Part shown: piece by piece, positions 9,512-18,680 of the stretch
How the letters are laid out: each line of letters starts with the position of its first letter
Position numbering within the stretch: the first letter of the stretch is position 1
Assembly (NCBI RefSeq): GCF_030272615.1
Contig: NC_081405.1
Coordinates: 21,248,047 to 21,312,046, forward strand
DNA from: Cryptomeria japonica
Lineage: Eukaryota > Streptophyta > Pinopsida > Cupressales > Cupressaceae
Direction of reading: 5' to 3'
Length of the DNA: 64,000 nucleotides
Translations under genes and position numbers: made by a program
Notes under the pieces: model-generated
Seen by the model: only the letters and a program-made list of their open reading frames with translations
The model's database searches: none
Told to the model about the DNA's origin: nothing

Positions 9512-12350
9512 TATTATCCCTATAGTATACCTGGGTATAGCCAGATTTGTTCTAAGCGAGAAACGATACCCGGTCCAACCAACCCTAAGGCTGACATATC
9601 CATCCTGGTTGGACTACTGCTTAGAAAGGCCAATATATATCTATCCTCATTGGTTGGGGGTACCAAAGCAAAGGAGGAGTCGCGTTCAATATATATCTAT
9701 TCCAGATCAGATGGGAATCGAACCCTATCCCTCTATACCAATATTCTATAGAGGTGTGCCTACCTGATCTAATAAGTAATACATTTATTAGTGGGGGGGG
9801 GTTGGGGCCTGGGGTAGGGGTAGGCAAAGAAAGAACACTTGTCCCTCGTTTGGTGGGTGGGGTCCCTTCCTTCCAGCCAAGAAGAAGAAAACTTTTCCTT
9901 TATTGCCAGGCAATTAGTAATTAGAATTATTTATTAATATGTAATGAATTGTTGCCCTAGTCGGCCTGCCCTGATGGCTGAAGGGAAGGGACCCGGGGGG
10001 GGCCTGACCTGAAGATGAAGGGCAGGAGCTTGTTCCTTCCAGCCAATAAAAACAACTTGTCTCTTTTCTGGCCGGGGTAGGTGTCCTTCGACCCTTCCAG
10101 CCCAGAAAGAAAACTTGTCTTTGTCCCTTCCAACCAACAAAGAGAAAGAACAATTTGTCCATCGGCCCTTGGCCTAGTTGGCCTGACCTGAGGGCTTCAG
10201 GGAAGGGACCCGGGGCCCTGACCTGAAGATGAAGGGCAGGATAGAAACTTGTACCAGCCAGTCAAGAGAGAACAACTTGTCTCTTGTTCTTGTTCCTCGT
10301 CCCTTGTCTCTTGTTATTGTTCTTGTGTTTCCTTCCTATTAACAAACTCAGTACTTCAGTCAAGACTACCTCTCCGTTCATTGTTTTTCCTGACTCTCCT
10401 ACCTCTGTAGTTCGGGCTTTCTCCCCCCTTCACCTTTTGGGGCTATGGGAGAAAGCCCTCCTCAGAGTCAGTCTAGTCAGGAAATCAATTCACTGCTCCT
10501 GCCCTTCGTCTGAAGGTTCGGGCCCCTCTTGGGAGGGTCCCTTCCCTTCAGCCATCAGGTCAGGCCGACTAGGCTCATAAGGACATATTAATACAAGAAT
10601 TCTAATTCCTAATAAACAAGTTTTCTTTCTTGGCTGGAAGGGATGAGGGGCAAGTTGTTCTTTCTTATTCTTGTTGACCGAAGGGACGAGGGACGAGAGA
10701 CAAGTTTTCTTTCTTGGCTGGAAGGGCCGAAGGCCACCTACCCCGACCGGAAAAGAGACAAGTTGTTTTTATTGGCTGGATAGGATAGGAAAGGAAAAGG
10801 AAAAGGGACGAGTTCTTTTTCTTGGCTGGAAGGAAGGGACCCCACCCCCATGTATTACTTAGTAGATTAGGTAGGCACACCTCCTTTCCGAGGGTTGGGT
10901 TCGAGTCCCATGTGATCTTTAGATATATATTGAACGCGACTCCTCGGGCGTAAGCATAAGTTTCCCCCAATCCGAGGATAGATATATATCGGCCTCCTCT
11001 ATGGGATATCGTTTTTTGATAGAGGCAACTCTTGCTATACTCAGACTGGGAAGGATGGACTGAAGGGACCCACGCTCTAGTTTGCCTGCAAAAGCTCTCT
11101 GTTAATCTACCCTCCGGGGGGAACCACAGAGTTCAATTGCAGGCTCTCTAGAGCGGGGGGAGCTCCGGAACCTATACTCAGGACTGGGACAGCACAGTGG
11201 AAAGAGGCAAATGGGGCAGGGGGGGCAGATTGCATTGAATAATGCACTCTGCCACTACCCCAGTAGTTAAACCAGTTGATGCCCTGCACTGAATAGTTCA
11301 AAGTGGAATGTCACATCTGCGCAGCAGTAGAGTTCAGCATCGGGGTCGACTCCTCCTAATGATGGATATCAGGAAGTGACATCTCCTCGGGGAAGTTCAA
11401 TCTCCTCATGATGGGGTCATATCTAGCTATAGAAAATTCTGTATATCTCTAGAATTATGGATAGATAGATATCTAGATATATAGATCTATCAAATAATGG
11501 CTAGTTCTAATTATCATTAGAGGAGAGTTCTCATGAGAGGCTAGTTATAATTCTAATTATGGGATATTTCTCATTAGAGGATATTTAGAATTGGATAGTT
11601 ATGGATGCTAGACTCATAGCTGGCTGGGATGTTCCACTTGACCCACTTGTCTCAGTCTCTAAAACTCAGAGCCTTTTCCCTCCCCCAGGGTTGAAGTCCC
11701 TCCCCCTGGGTTCAAGAAAGTGGGATATCTCCGAGCTCGCACGGGGTTAAATGTTCTATCCCCTTGGGTTCGTTACTGCCCAAGTTGAGGGTATGATTCT
11801 CCACCATAGAGCATTAGAAGCTCATAGAAGTGTGTCATAAAGACACAGCCGCAGTCCCCTATGGCTTCACGGAACTAGACTGAAGGTTGCTCACTCCTTC
11901 CGCTCACTCCTTCGGGTAGTGAGCACGCCTCGAGGCCACCGTAGCGGGGACGCCCTTCAAGTCAACCCTTGGACTACCCCTGGTCTGCACTTCTCGTCCC
12001 TCAAGTTTTGAGCTACGGGTCCCCTCTCCGTTCCCGCGGTGAACCAACCAAGGCCACCCCCAGGGGAATTTTAGGGGCACAAGAGCTATATCCAGGAGCT
12101 CAGCTTTCAGATCTTGGTTAGCTAGCTTGAACTTTCAGAACAGAGAATTGAAGTTTCCATCCGGGGGTGACATTTCGAATAATGGTCCTCGTAATAGTGT
12201 ATCTAGTAGGGCGGACTACCAGCTCCCGTGCTTAACAAGACTGGGCCACTCCAACCTTTAGCCCCAATTTCAAGTACTGTCCTAGGGGGGCCATCCCTAC
12301 CATTGCCCGACCGGAATGGGGTTAGTAGGTTTGCCCGAGTTTGGAGCTTT
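9512..12350. other. Organelle-like (probably mitochondrial) DNA inserted in the E1 5' LTR
   Basis: The sequence is absent from the matching place in the 3' LTR. Its composition differs sharply from the surroundings: near-balanced GC, G/C-rich blocks, many purine/pyrimidine-switching repeats and no retroelement motif. The half from about 11000 to 12350 (for example 11880-12080) has the look of plant mitochondrial intergenic DNA, but I could not tie it to a named gene. Breakpoints are blunt with loss of about 67 bp of LTR, as in end-joining capture of organelle DNA. A nuclear repeat or a mitochondrial plasmid is the alternative. Confidence 0.5.
9630..10995. repeat. Large rearranged inverted repeat inside the insertion
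   Basis: About 9630-9785 is the reverse complement, with small indels, of about 10845-10995 (shared words GGAGTCGCGTTCAATATAT and GGTGTGCCTACCT). About 9950-10030 matches the complement of about 10500-10580. About 10036-10120 matches the complement of about 10690-10780. The order of the inner blocks differs between arms. A further direct copy of the CCTAGTCGGCCTG block lies at about 10172-10240. Confidence 0.7.
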
Positions 12351-12470
12351 GGCCCTAGTTTGGGCCCGGTCTCTTTTGGACTTCGGGTCTTTATGTTTGC
12401 AAATTGGAAAATTATCTTTCCTGGTCGGCCTAAGTTCAGGAAAATCAGTCTATCAGCCCTAATTGACAAG

Positions 12471-12478
12471 TATATAAG
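12471..12478 (+). promoter_or_regulatory. TATA box of the E1 5' LTR
   Basis: TATATAAG, conserved exactly in the 3' LTR (19065-19072). It places the transcription start near 12500, so the palindrome cluster lies in U3 and the 12932 hairpin in the transcribed leader. Confidence 0.65.
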
Positions 12479-12931
12479 CTACATTTGCCTCTCCCATTTG
12501 GGTAAGAAGGACATATGCGTACAAGCATGGAAACTATACTCAAGCATTCAAGCATTCATTCCAAGTCTCCATTCAAGGCTAAGTGTTGCATTCAAGACAA
12601 GGATTCAACCATTGAAGAGGAGATCACATACTACATGCTACATACAACATACAACATACAACAAACAACAACATCTATACCTTCGCACATAAGGATACAA
12701 ACATCCTTACAACAAGGTATTAGTACTTGTTTTACATTACATTTACAGCATTGCTCATTTCTTGGTTAATTCCAAAACCGGGGTTTGACCTAAAGGCAAA
12801 CCCCTAATCCCTAACCCCCCAATCGTCTTCGCTTTTCTGTGTGTAGGTTGCAGGTACGCGGCTGAAATTGAAGATCTGGAATCCTTGTGCAGAGACGAAC
12901 AGATCCCCCTTCGTTTCGCGGATTTTTCGGA

Positions 12932-12958
12932 GGACCGTGGCGCCGGGCGCCATCGTCC
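12932..12958 (+). promoter_or_regulatory. GC-rich hairpin in the R/U5 part of the E1 5' LTR
   Basis: Arms GGACCGTGGCGCC and GGCGCCATCGTCC pair at 11 of 13 positions around a single G. The same unit sits at 19526-19552 in the 3' LTR. It belongs to the same motif family as the leader copies at 13727 and 14349. Confidence 0.7.
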
Positions 12959-13336
12959 CGACAACTTTTGCTCAAATTTGCAGGACAGCGCCGTATCGAC
13001 ATTTCACTACTAATTCCAGGTCCGCAGCTTCATCCTATATCCCTATCTCAGTTTATAAGCGAATCTTTATCACTTTCTATGCATTCCTAGCTTAATCTTT
13101 CTATCAACATTCTTTACAAAAGAGGGTAGCCTTGCTGTCATAACCCTTGAAACTCATTTAGCATCCAATCTTGCATTGTGTGGGATTGGATCTTGTGGGT
13201 TTCAACCCCTCTTTTGAATGTAAAGTCTCTCCCCTAAGTGAAAACCATCAACCCTAGTGAATCTCCCTTCTCTCTCCTCGAAGTTGGAAGAGGGGAGAGC
13301 GACTAGGGTTCGATCGCGATTTTCCGCTTTACATTT

Positions 13337-13354
13337 TGGTGAACCCGACGTGAA
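13337..13354 (+). promoter_or_regulatory. E1 primer binding site, tRNA-Trp type
   Basis: TGGTGAACCCGACGTGAA starts 3 nt (TTT) after the LTR end. It is complementary to the 3' 18 nt of plant cytosolic tRNA-Trp including CCA, as I recall that sequence. The same 18 nt occur in E2. Confidence 0.8.
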
Positions 13355-14506
13355 CATCCTTTCTGATTTTTCATGCTTAGATCTGAAAAAATTGATTACA
13401 TTTCCATGTTTGATCTTTTGCAAAATTTTAGAGGTGATTGCATAAAAACCCTAAAATTTCTTTTTAGTAATTAAGCTTGTGAAATATTTAATTGTTAATG
13501 CTTGTTTCAGATCTGCCCTTCTATTACAAATTATCAATTCATATTTGTGCTTTGATTTTGAAAATTAAGTGGTTAAGTGTCAAAACCCTAATTTTTGAAA
13601 CCCTCTTGATTCAACCTTTGTCCGACAATTTCATTGATCAAAACATCTCCAAATCAGCTGTAACTTTGGATTCCGCAATAAAATCACAATATCTTTCATC
13701 CCTGAAAATTTGGAAAAAAGTTGCGAGGACCGTGTGCACTCCGAGCGCCATCATCCCCGACATTTTTTCCGAAATTTCGAGAGCGAGATCTTACTGTATT
13801 TTCCTGCTAAAATCCAGAATTTTGGCTGATTTTATCAATTTTAACACCTTCAAAATTACAGTCAAAGTTGGTCTTGTGATTGCTTGGATTAAGGCTTTTA
13901 AACATTCAAAAATCATTGAAACTGAAATTTTGTGTCAAAATTGTGTTCTTACTGTCCTAAATCTGAAAAGTGTGTTTGCATTCATTCGAAATTTTAGTGC
14001 TTTATTCAAATTCTTACAATTTGTGACTTTTAAAATTAAATGCTTAATTACAACAACTTTAATTTCCGCTTTCAAAATTGAATTTTGCGTGAAATTGAGT
14101 CAATTTTTAAATTTCAAAACTTGCATTGCTTTTGACATTCCCTCTAAAATCATAAAATTCAAAATTTCAGTTTCCCTCTCTTTTTCAAAATTCAAATTTT
14201 GCATTTTTCGACAATCTTGGTAGGGTTCAATTTCGAGATTGCAACTTTAATTTGGCCTATCTACAGATCGTAAAATCACTCAATTTTTTCAGATTAGCTC
14301 TAAAATCATCATACCTTTCATCCCTGCAAATTTCGAAAAAAGTTGCAAGGACCGTGTTGCACTCCGAGCGCCACGGTCCCGGACATTTTTTCCGAAATTT
14401 CGGGAGACTGTCGTGATTGCATTTAACAGCTTAAATCCAGAAGATTGGCTGATTTTATTGAAAATTGCTACCTCTAAAATCAAAATTTTCTCTCCCTCTC
14501 TAGTGC
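13355..14506 (+). other. E1 untranslated leader with a 160-bp direct duplication
   Basis: AT-rich leader of about 1.15 kb before gag. Segments about 13683-13845 and 14300-14463 are direct copies, each holding TTTCATCCCTG, a GTTGC...GGACCGTG...GCGCCA hairpin core, CATTTTTTCCGAAATTTCG and GGCTGATTTTAT. A 243-codon open stretch at 13492-14223 is Phe/Ile/Leu/Lys low-complexity and is not believed to be a gene. Confidence 0.75.
14349..14379 (+). promoter_or_regulatory. Leader hairpin, second copy
   Basis: Perfect 8-bp arms GGACCGTG (14349-14356) and CACGGTCC (14372-14379). The first copy at 13727-13757 keeps the left arm but its right arm has decayed. Confidence 0.65.
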
Positions 14507-16510
14507 ATGAGTTTTACAACAATAAGCCCTACTTACACTATTCCCGTTAGACGAAGCCGTAGAATTAAGTCTTCCCGAGGTTTAACTACTGAGGAGATGG
14601 AACCTAATTTGAATAACCTTTTTAACGAGGACATGGGTAATTCCTCTAATCCTCCTAATGATGAAGAAGCTCTCCATGAGGTTTCTGAAGAACAAATTTT
14701 GAAATTGGATAACCAATTTGACGATTTTCAACAATGGATGTCTCAAGAATACCCTGATAGTCAAGCTCTTCCTTTAATTGAGGGTCTAAAACGTATGCTT
14801 CAAACTGATAAGAATGGAATTGATATTTTGCGTGGTATTTCACACATTGTGAACTCGAATGTGATGCCTATAAAGAGTTGTACCGAATCTTTAGGTTATA
14901 CACAACCTCCTACACAAGTCAATCATTCTATTCCTTTGACAACTTCTATTGCTAGCATACCTACGTTTACATCAAACATAATTACCACTTCTATACAAGA
15001 CATTCCTCCTGTGATGACTAGTCATGGGGGCAATCCCCCTTCTTCAATCAACCCTCTTCCTTCATTTAATCCGACTTCTTCATTCATTCCTTCAATGAGT
15101 GTTCCTATTACATCTCCACAAATGAACATGACGCAAGGGGGCAATTCATTTAACCATTCCATTCCTCCTTGTAGTGTTCCTCTTGTCCAATCATCTCCTA
15201 TGACTAATTATCATAGAGTCCCACCACCTTACTCTTTACCTTCTTTCAATAACATAACACCTCCATCTCAATCTAACACATATAATATGAATTCTTCGAC
15301 TGAAGCGACCATTAACAATCTTGCACAAACTGTCTCTTCTTTACAGCAACAAATTGCCTCTATGAACCAATCTAAGTTTAGTGTGCCCACATTTGATGTT
15401 GCGAGCCCACTCTCTCTTGACATTGTTCGAGCTATCCCCCCTAAACATGTTGAAATTCCGCATTTGGAGCTTTATAATGGTAAAGGTGATCCTCTAACAC
15501 ATGTTAAGACTTTTCAAACAATTTGTACCGATTTTGCTTATGACCAAAGGTTGCTTGCAAAACTGTTTACTAGAACATTAAGAGACAAAGCCCTACAATG
15601 GTATTGCTCGTTGCCTTCCTATTCTATTACTTCTTTCGAACAACTTGCAAATGCTTTCATTCAACAATTTCAAAACAATATAAGTCCTAAAGTTACTTTG
15701 ATTGATTTAATGCATTGTAAACAAGGTGTTAAAGAAAAAGTGACTGATTTCATTGGTAGATATAAGCATTTGTATGCTCAAATTTCTTTTCCAGTGCCTG
15801 ACAATGATATTCAAAGAATCTTTATTTCTAATTTACAAAAAGATATTCGAGATAAACTCCTGTTTTCTGAGTTTACTTCTTTCCAACAGTTGTGTGCAAC
15901 TCTTCACAATTATCAACTGACTGTGAGTCAAATGGAACAATCACATCCTATGGCTCCGAGTGATAAGGGTGATAGCAGTCAACAACCATTTGGAAAGTTT
16001 AAACCGAACAGAGATTCCATTAAATTCAATGAAAACATCATCAACAACAATGTGAATGCAGCATCAGGTGTGCCTCCTATTTCTAAATTTTTCAAGAAAG
16101 AAAGAAAGTATACTCCTTTGAATGAATCATTGCATAGTATTATGAATAAGTTATTGGAACAAAATGTTCTTACTCTTCCTCCTATAAGACAAATTGATCC
16201 TGCAAAGATTACTTCACCTTATTTTGATAACAAAGCTTTTTGTCAATTTCATCGTCAACCTGGGCATGATACTGAAAAATGTTTTTCTTTAAAGGGTAAA
16301 ATTCAAGATTTGATTGATAATAATACTATTTCTGTTTCTGGAGTGAACGATAAAGGCAATACATCTGTAGCTCCTCCTAATCAAAATCTTCAGATTTTCA
16401 CTGATCCATTACCTTCTCATACCTCTGACGCAATTGAGGCTAATGATTCCTCTCTCTCATCTGATGGTCTTGTGTCTATGACTCCGAATGTGATTAACTT
16501 TGTAGAGTAG
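14507..16510 (+). CDS. E1 gag protein (667 aa) ending in an in-frame TAG
   Basis: The ATG at 14507 gives MSFTTISPTYTIPVRRSRRI, a basic start. Residues 120-310 are a Ser/Pro/Asn/Thr-rich linker. A Gln-rich short coiled segment lies at about 267-288. Residues about 315-475 are the capsid-like retrotransposon gag domain (LELYNGKGDPLTHVKTFQ, ALQWYCSLP, FIQQFQNN). A zinc-knuckle variant with C579, H582, H587 and C592 follows, as in Tat-type gag. The frame stops with TAG at 16508 but stays open in the same frame into the protease, so the stop is either a readthrough point or a recent mutation. The ORF is otherwise intact, the best preserved gag in the window. Confidence 0.9.
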   Translation: MSFTTISPTYTIPVRRSRRIKSSRGLTTEEMEPNLNNLFNEDMGNSSNPPNDEEALHEVSEEQILKLDNQFDDFQQWMSQEYPDSQALPLIEGLKRMLQTDKNGIDILRGISHIVNSNVMPIKSCTESLGYTQPPTQVNHSIPLTTSIASIPTFTSNIITTSIQDIPPVMTSHGGNPPSSINPLPSFNPTSSFIPSMSVPITSPQMNMTQGGNSFNHSIPPCSVPLVQSSPMTNYHRVPPPYSLPSFNNITPPSQSNTYNMNSSTEATINNLAQTVSSLQQQIASMNQSKFSVPTFDVASPLSLDIVRAIPPKHVEIPHLELYNGKGDPLTHVKTFQTICTDFAYDQRLLAKLFTRTLRDKALQWYCSLPSYSITSFEQLANAFIQQFQNNISPKVTLIDLMHCKQGVKEKVTDFIGRYKHLYAQISFPVPDNDIQRIFISNLQKDIRDKLLFSEFTSFQQLCATLHNYQLTVSQMEQSHPMAPSDKGDSSQQPFGKFKPNRDSIKFNENIINNNVNAASGVPPISKFFKKERKYTPLNESLHSIMNKLLEQNVLTLPPIRQIDPAKITSPYFDNKAFCQFHRQPGHDTEKCFSLKGKIQDLIDNNTISVSGVNDKGNTSVAPPNQNLQIFTDPLPSHTSDAIEANDSSLSSDGLVSMTPNVINFVE

Positions 16511-17887
16511 CAAGAAAACCCTAAAGAACCTTCCATCACATTTGATTCCAGTGAAACCATTAGGGCACCTGATGGTCCTTTATACATAGTTGCAAAAGTC
16601 AAGAATACACCTTGCTGTGGAGTGCTTATTGACCCTTCTTGTATGGTTAATGTCATTACTGAAGAATTTCTTTTTACTTTGCAATTGAATCAAGTGATCT
16701 ATGATGAAACAAATGTGGTTGTGAAATTATTTGATGCATTTTCTTCTCCTGCAATTGGTTCTATTACATTACCTATTGAGGTCCATAAAAAATCCCTTGA
16801 TGTGAACTTTGCTATTATTCCATCTTCCGAACAATTTCGTGTGAAGCTTGGCTATCCTTGGCTATCTTCCATGAAAGCTATTGCTTCTCCTATTCACAAG
16901 TGTTTGAAATTTCCCCATAATGGTGAAGTTGTTACTGTCAATCATAGTCTCTTTAAACCAGCTGAAAGAACTTCTAGCATTCCTATTGATTACTTTTGGC
17001 CTAAACAATTCCAATCTCTTCCTCCGCGAAGTGATCATCTTTTCAAATCTTATCAAAAGTGGAAAACCGATATGATCCTATCTCTAAGTGAACCTAGAAC
17101 ACCTAAACTTGATATTCCTATCATTCTTGAGAAGGAAGTTCTTCCTTTGAAAGATAAAACTAATGTCTTTCCTCAAGAAGATTCCCAACCCATCCCTATG
17201 GATGTGACTATGCCTATATCTAATAAACTTCCTAAAAGTAGACCTATCCCTCCTTGTCATGATGGACTTGGTCTCCTTTCTAAACCAAAAATTCCTCCTT
17301 TATATGGAGCAGTTCCTCCTCCTTCCTCTTATGGAGAGAAGAGACCTTCCTCTTCTCCTATTATTCAACCTAAGAGACCACAACCTAAACACCCAAGTGG
17401 TAAGGATGAGAACATTCCTCCTCCTCAATCTTCTCAACTCCCTACTAAGACTAGACGAAATCGTTCTGCACGCGAACGTCGATGAAAGCGTCATCTTAGA
17501 GCTCAAGCAACTGCTTCTCAAACTTTGCAATCTCCAAAAACACCTTCAACAAGCATTATTCCATTTTCTCCAAAATCTCCAAAACATAAGATGCATGATG
17601 GTCTTGATCCTGTGCGAGTTAAAGACCCTATCTTTATAAATCTTGATGATGATATAAATGAAAATGTTATTCATGATGCAAATGTTACTCTTGTTCATTC
17701 TGATAGTGAATATGAACTTGTTGATATTGATAACCATTTATCTAACGAATTTTCTAAAGCACTTATCCTAGCTCCTAGACAAGAACAGCGTGGCTTGGAA
17801 CATGAACATAGCCCTTGTTTGGATCTTGTGATAGCTCCATTTGCTGTGTTGGATGTTCCTCCTCTAGCATGTTCCCTGCCTTCCTGA
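16511..17887 (+). CDS. E1 protease region and basic tail, in frame with gag
   Basis: This continues the gag frame after TAG CAA. An aspartic protease-like fold is visible: GVLIDPSCMVNVI at about 16620 sits where the catalytic Asp-Ser/Thr/Asn-Gly loop belongs, but Gly is replaced (DPS), and the later flap/ILG-type block reads VKLGYPWLSSM near 16845. A Pro-rich stretch and a very basic segment (KTRRNRSARERR) follow. A TGA at 17483 interrupts, again with the same frame open beyond it to TGA 17885. The TGA follows CGT CGA and may come from CGA by a CpG transition. The odd active site suggests a weak or dead protease. Confidence 0.75.
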
Positions 17888-18680
17888 AACATTGATCAGC
17901 AAGATCGGGGGGTAGATGATGTGCTAGACTAGTTACATTAGCATAGCAGATTCTCTCCTCCTCTATCGTTACTTCTTCTATATGTTACTCTCATTCTTCT
18001 ATTTGTTGTCCTTAGTGTTGTCTACTTGAGGACGATGCAAAGCATTGAGATCTCTCGATCTCTCTCATGTTGACTCAAAAGACACATGTGTTCCCTTCTT
18101 CTAGGTGACCTTCCTTGATTGGGGAATGGCGAACAATTATGCATACATACATATGATATATATACATGAACTATCATACAGCATACTGACCTTGAGGAAA
18201 GCGAAGTCACCTCGTGCTTTGTGTTTTGTGTCTATTATCCTTGGGTTTATCACACACTTGGGGGCTAAATCCTTGTGATAACGTGCTCCTTTCCCTTTTT
18301 CATTTTCTTATATGTATCACTACCTTAAAGCAATCACCCGCGGTGAGGCGTGTGCGATCGCTTTAACGTAGGGGGGCATACATCCCGTTCATATCTTTTC
18401 AAGATACTTGAAAATTTCTTGACAAATTTAGCTTTGCCTTGAAATTTTTTGATATCTTTCTTGCATGACTCATAGTGAGGGAACCTTACTACTGATAGTC
18501 ATGGTTCTCCCTCGTGATCTTCCCTTTTACTTTGTCAATTGAAGTCGTAAGATCCTTAGTCCACTGGGGGCTTGGTGTATCTTGCCTCCTTGATGTGGTG
18601 AAAGTCTTTCAATGTTGTTTCCTTGTACTTTACCGGAAGTATGAGCATACGCTTATACTCCCGCTAAAGTGGGGGCTAAA
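17888..18680 (+). other. E1 non-coding 3' region with G-rich tract and polypurine tract
   Basis: No ORF. GTAGGGGGGCATACAT at about 18368 resembles an internal second polypurine tract. AAAGTGGGGGCTAAA at 18666-18680 directly precedes the 3' LTR. The mirror region of E2 has the same two signals. Confidence 0.75.
18666..18680 (+). promoter_or_regulatory. E1 polypurine tract
   Basis: AAAGTGGGGGCTAAA abuts TGTAGC of the LTR; the identical 15 nt precede the E2 3' LTR on its strand. Confidence 0.8.

Larger units (their letters stand above)
9294..13333 (+). repeat. E1 5' LTR, enlarged by an internal insertion
   Basis: It begins TGTAGCGTCCTAAAAT and ends CCGCTTTACA. Segments 9294-9511 and 12351-13333 match the 1247-bp 3' LTR. 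About 67 bp of LTR sequence (the second and third palindrome units) are missing and replaced by 2.8 kb of unrelated DNA. The right part aligns without net indels to 18945-19927. Confidence 0.92.

Noticed and set aside
10880-10925. Possible tRNA gene in the inserted DNA (GGTTCGAGTCCC T-loop word)
   Set aside because: No matching acceptor stem or anticodon arm could be found around it.
9441-10970. Several short open frames in the inserted DNA
   Set aside because: Repeat-driven, overlapping on both strands, no similarity recognised.
13492-14223. 243-codon open frame in the E1 leader
   Set aside because: Phe/Ile/Leu/Lys low-complexity text that follows the AT-rich composition; it spans the duplicated hairpin block and has no domain.
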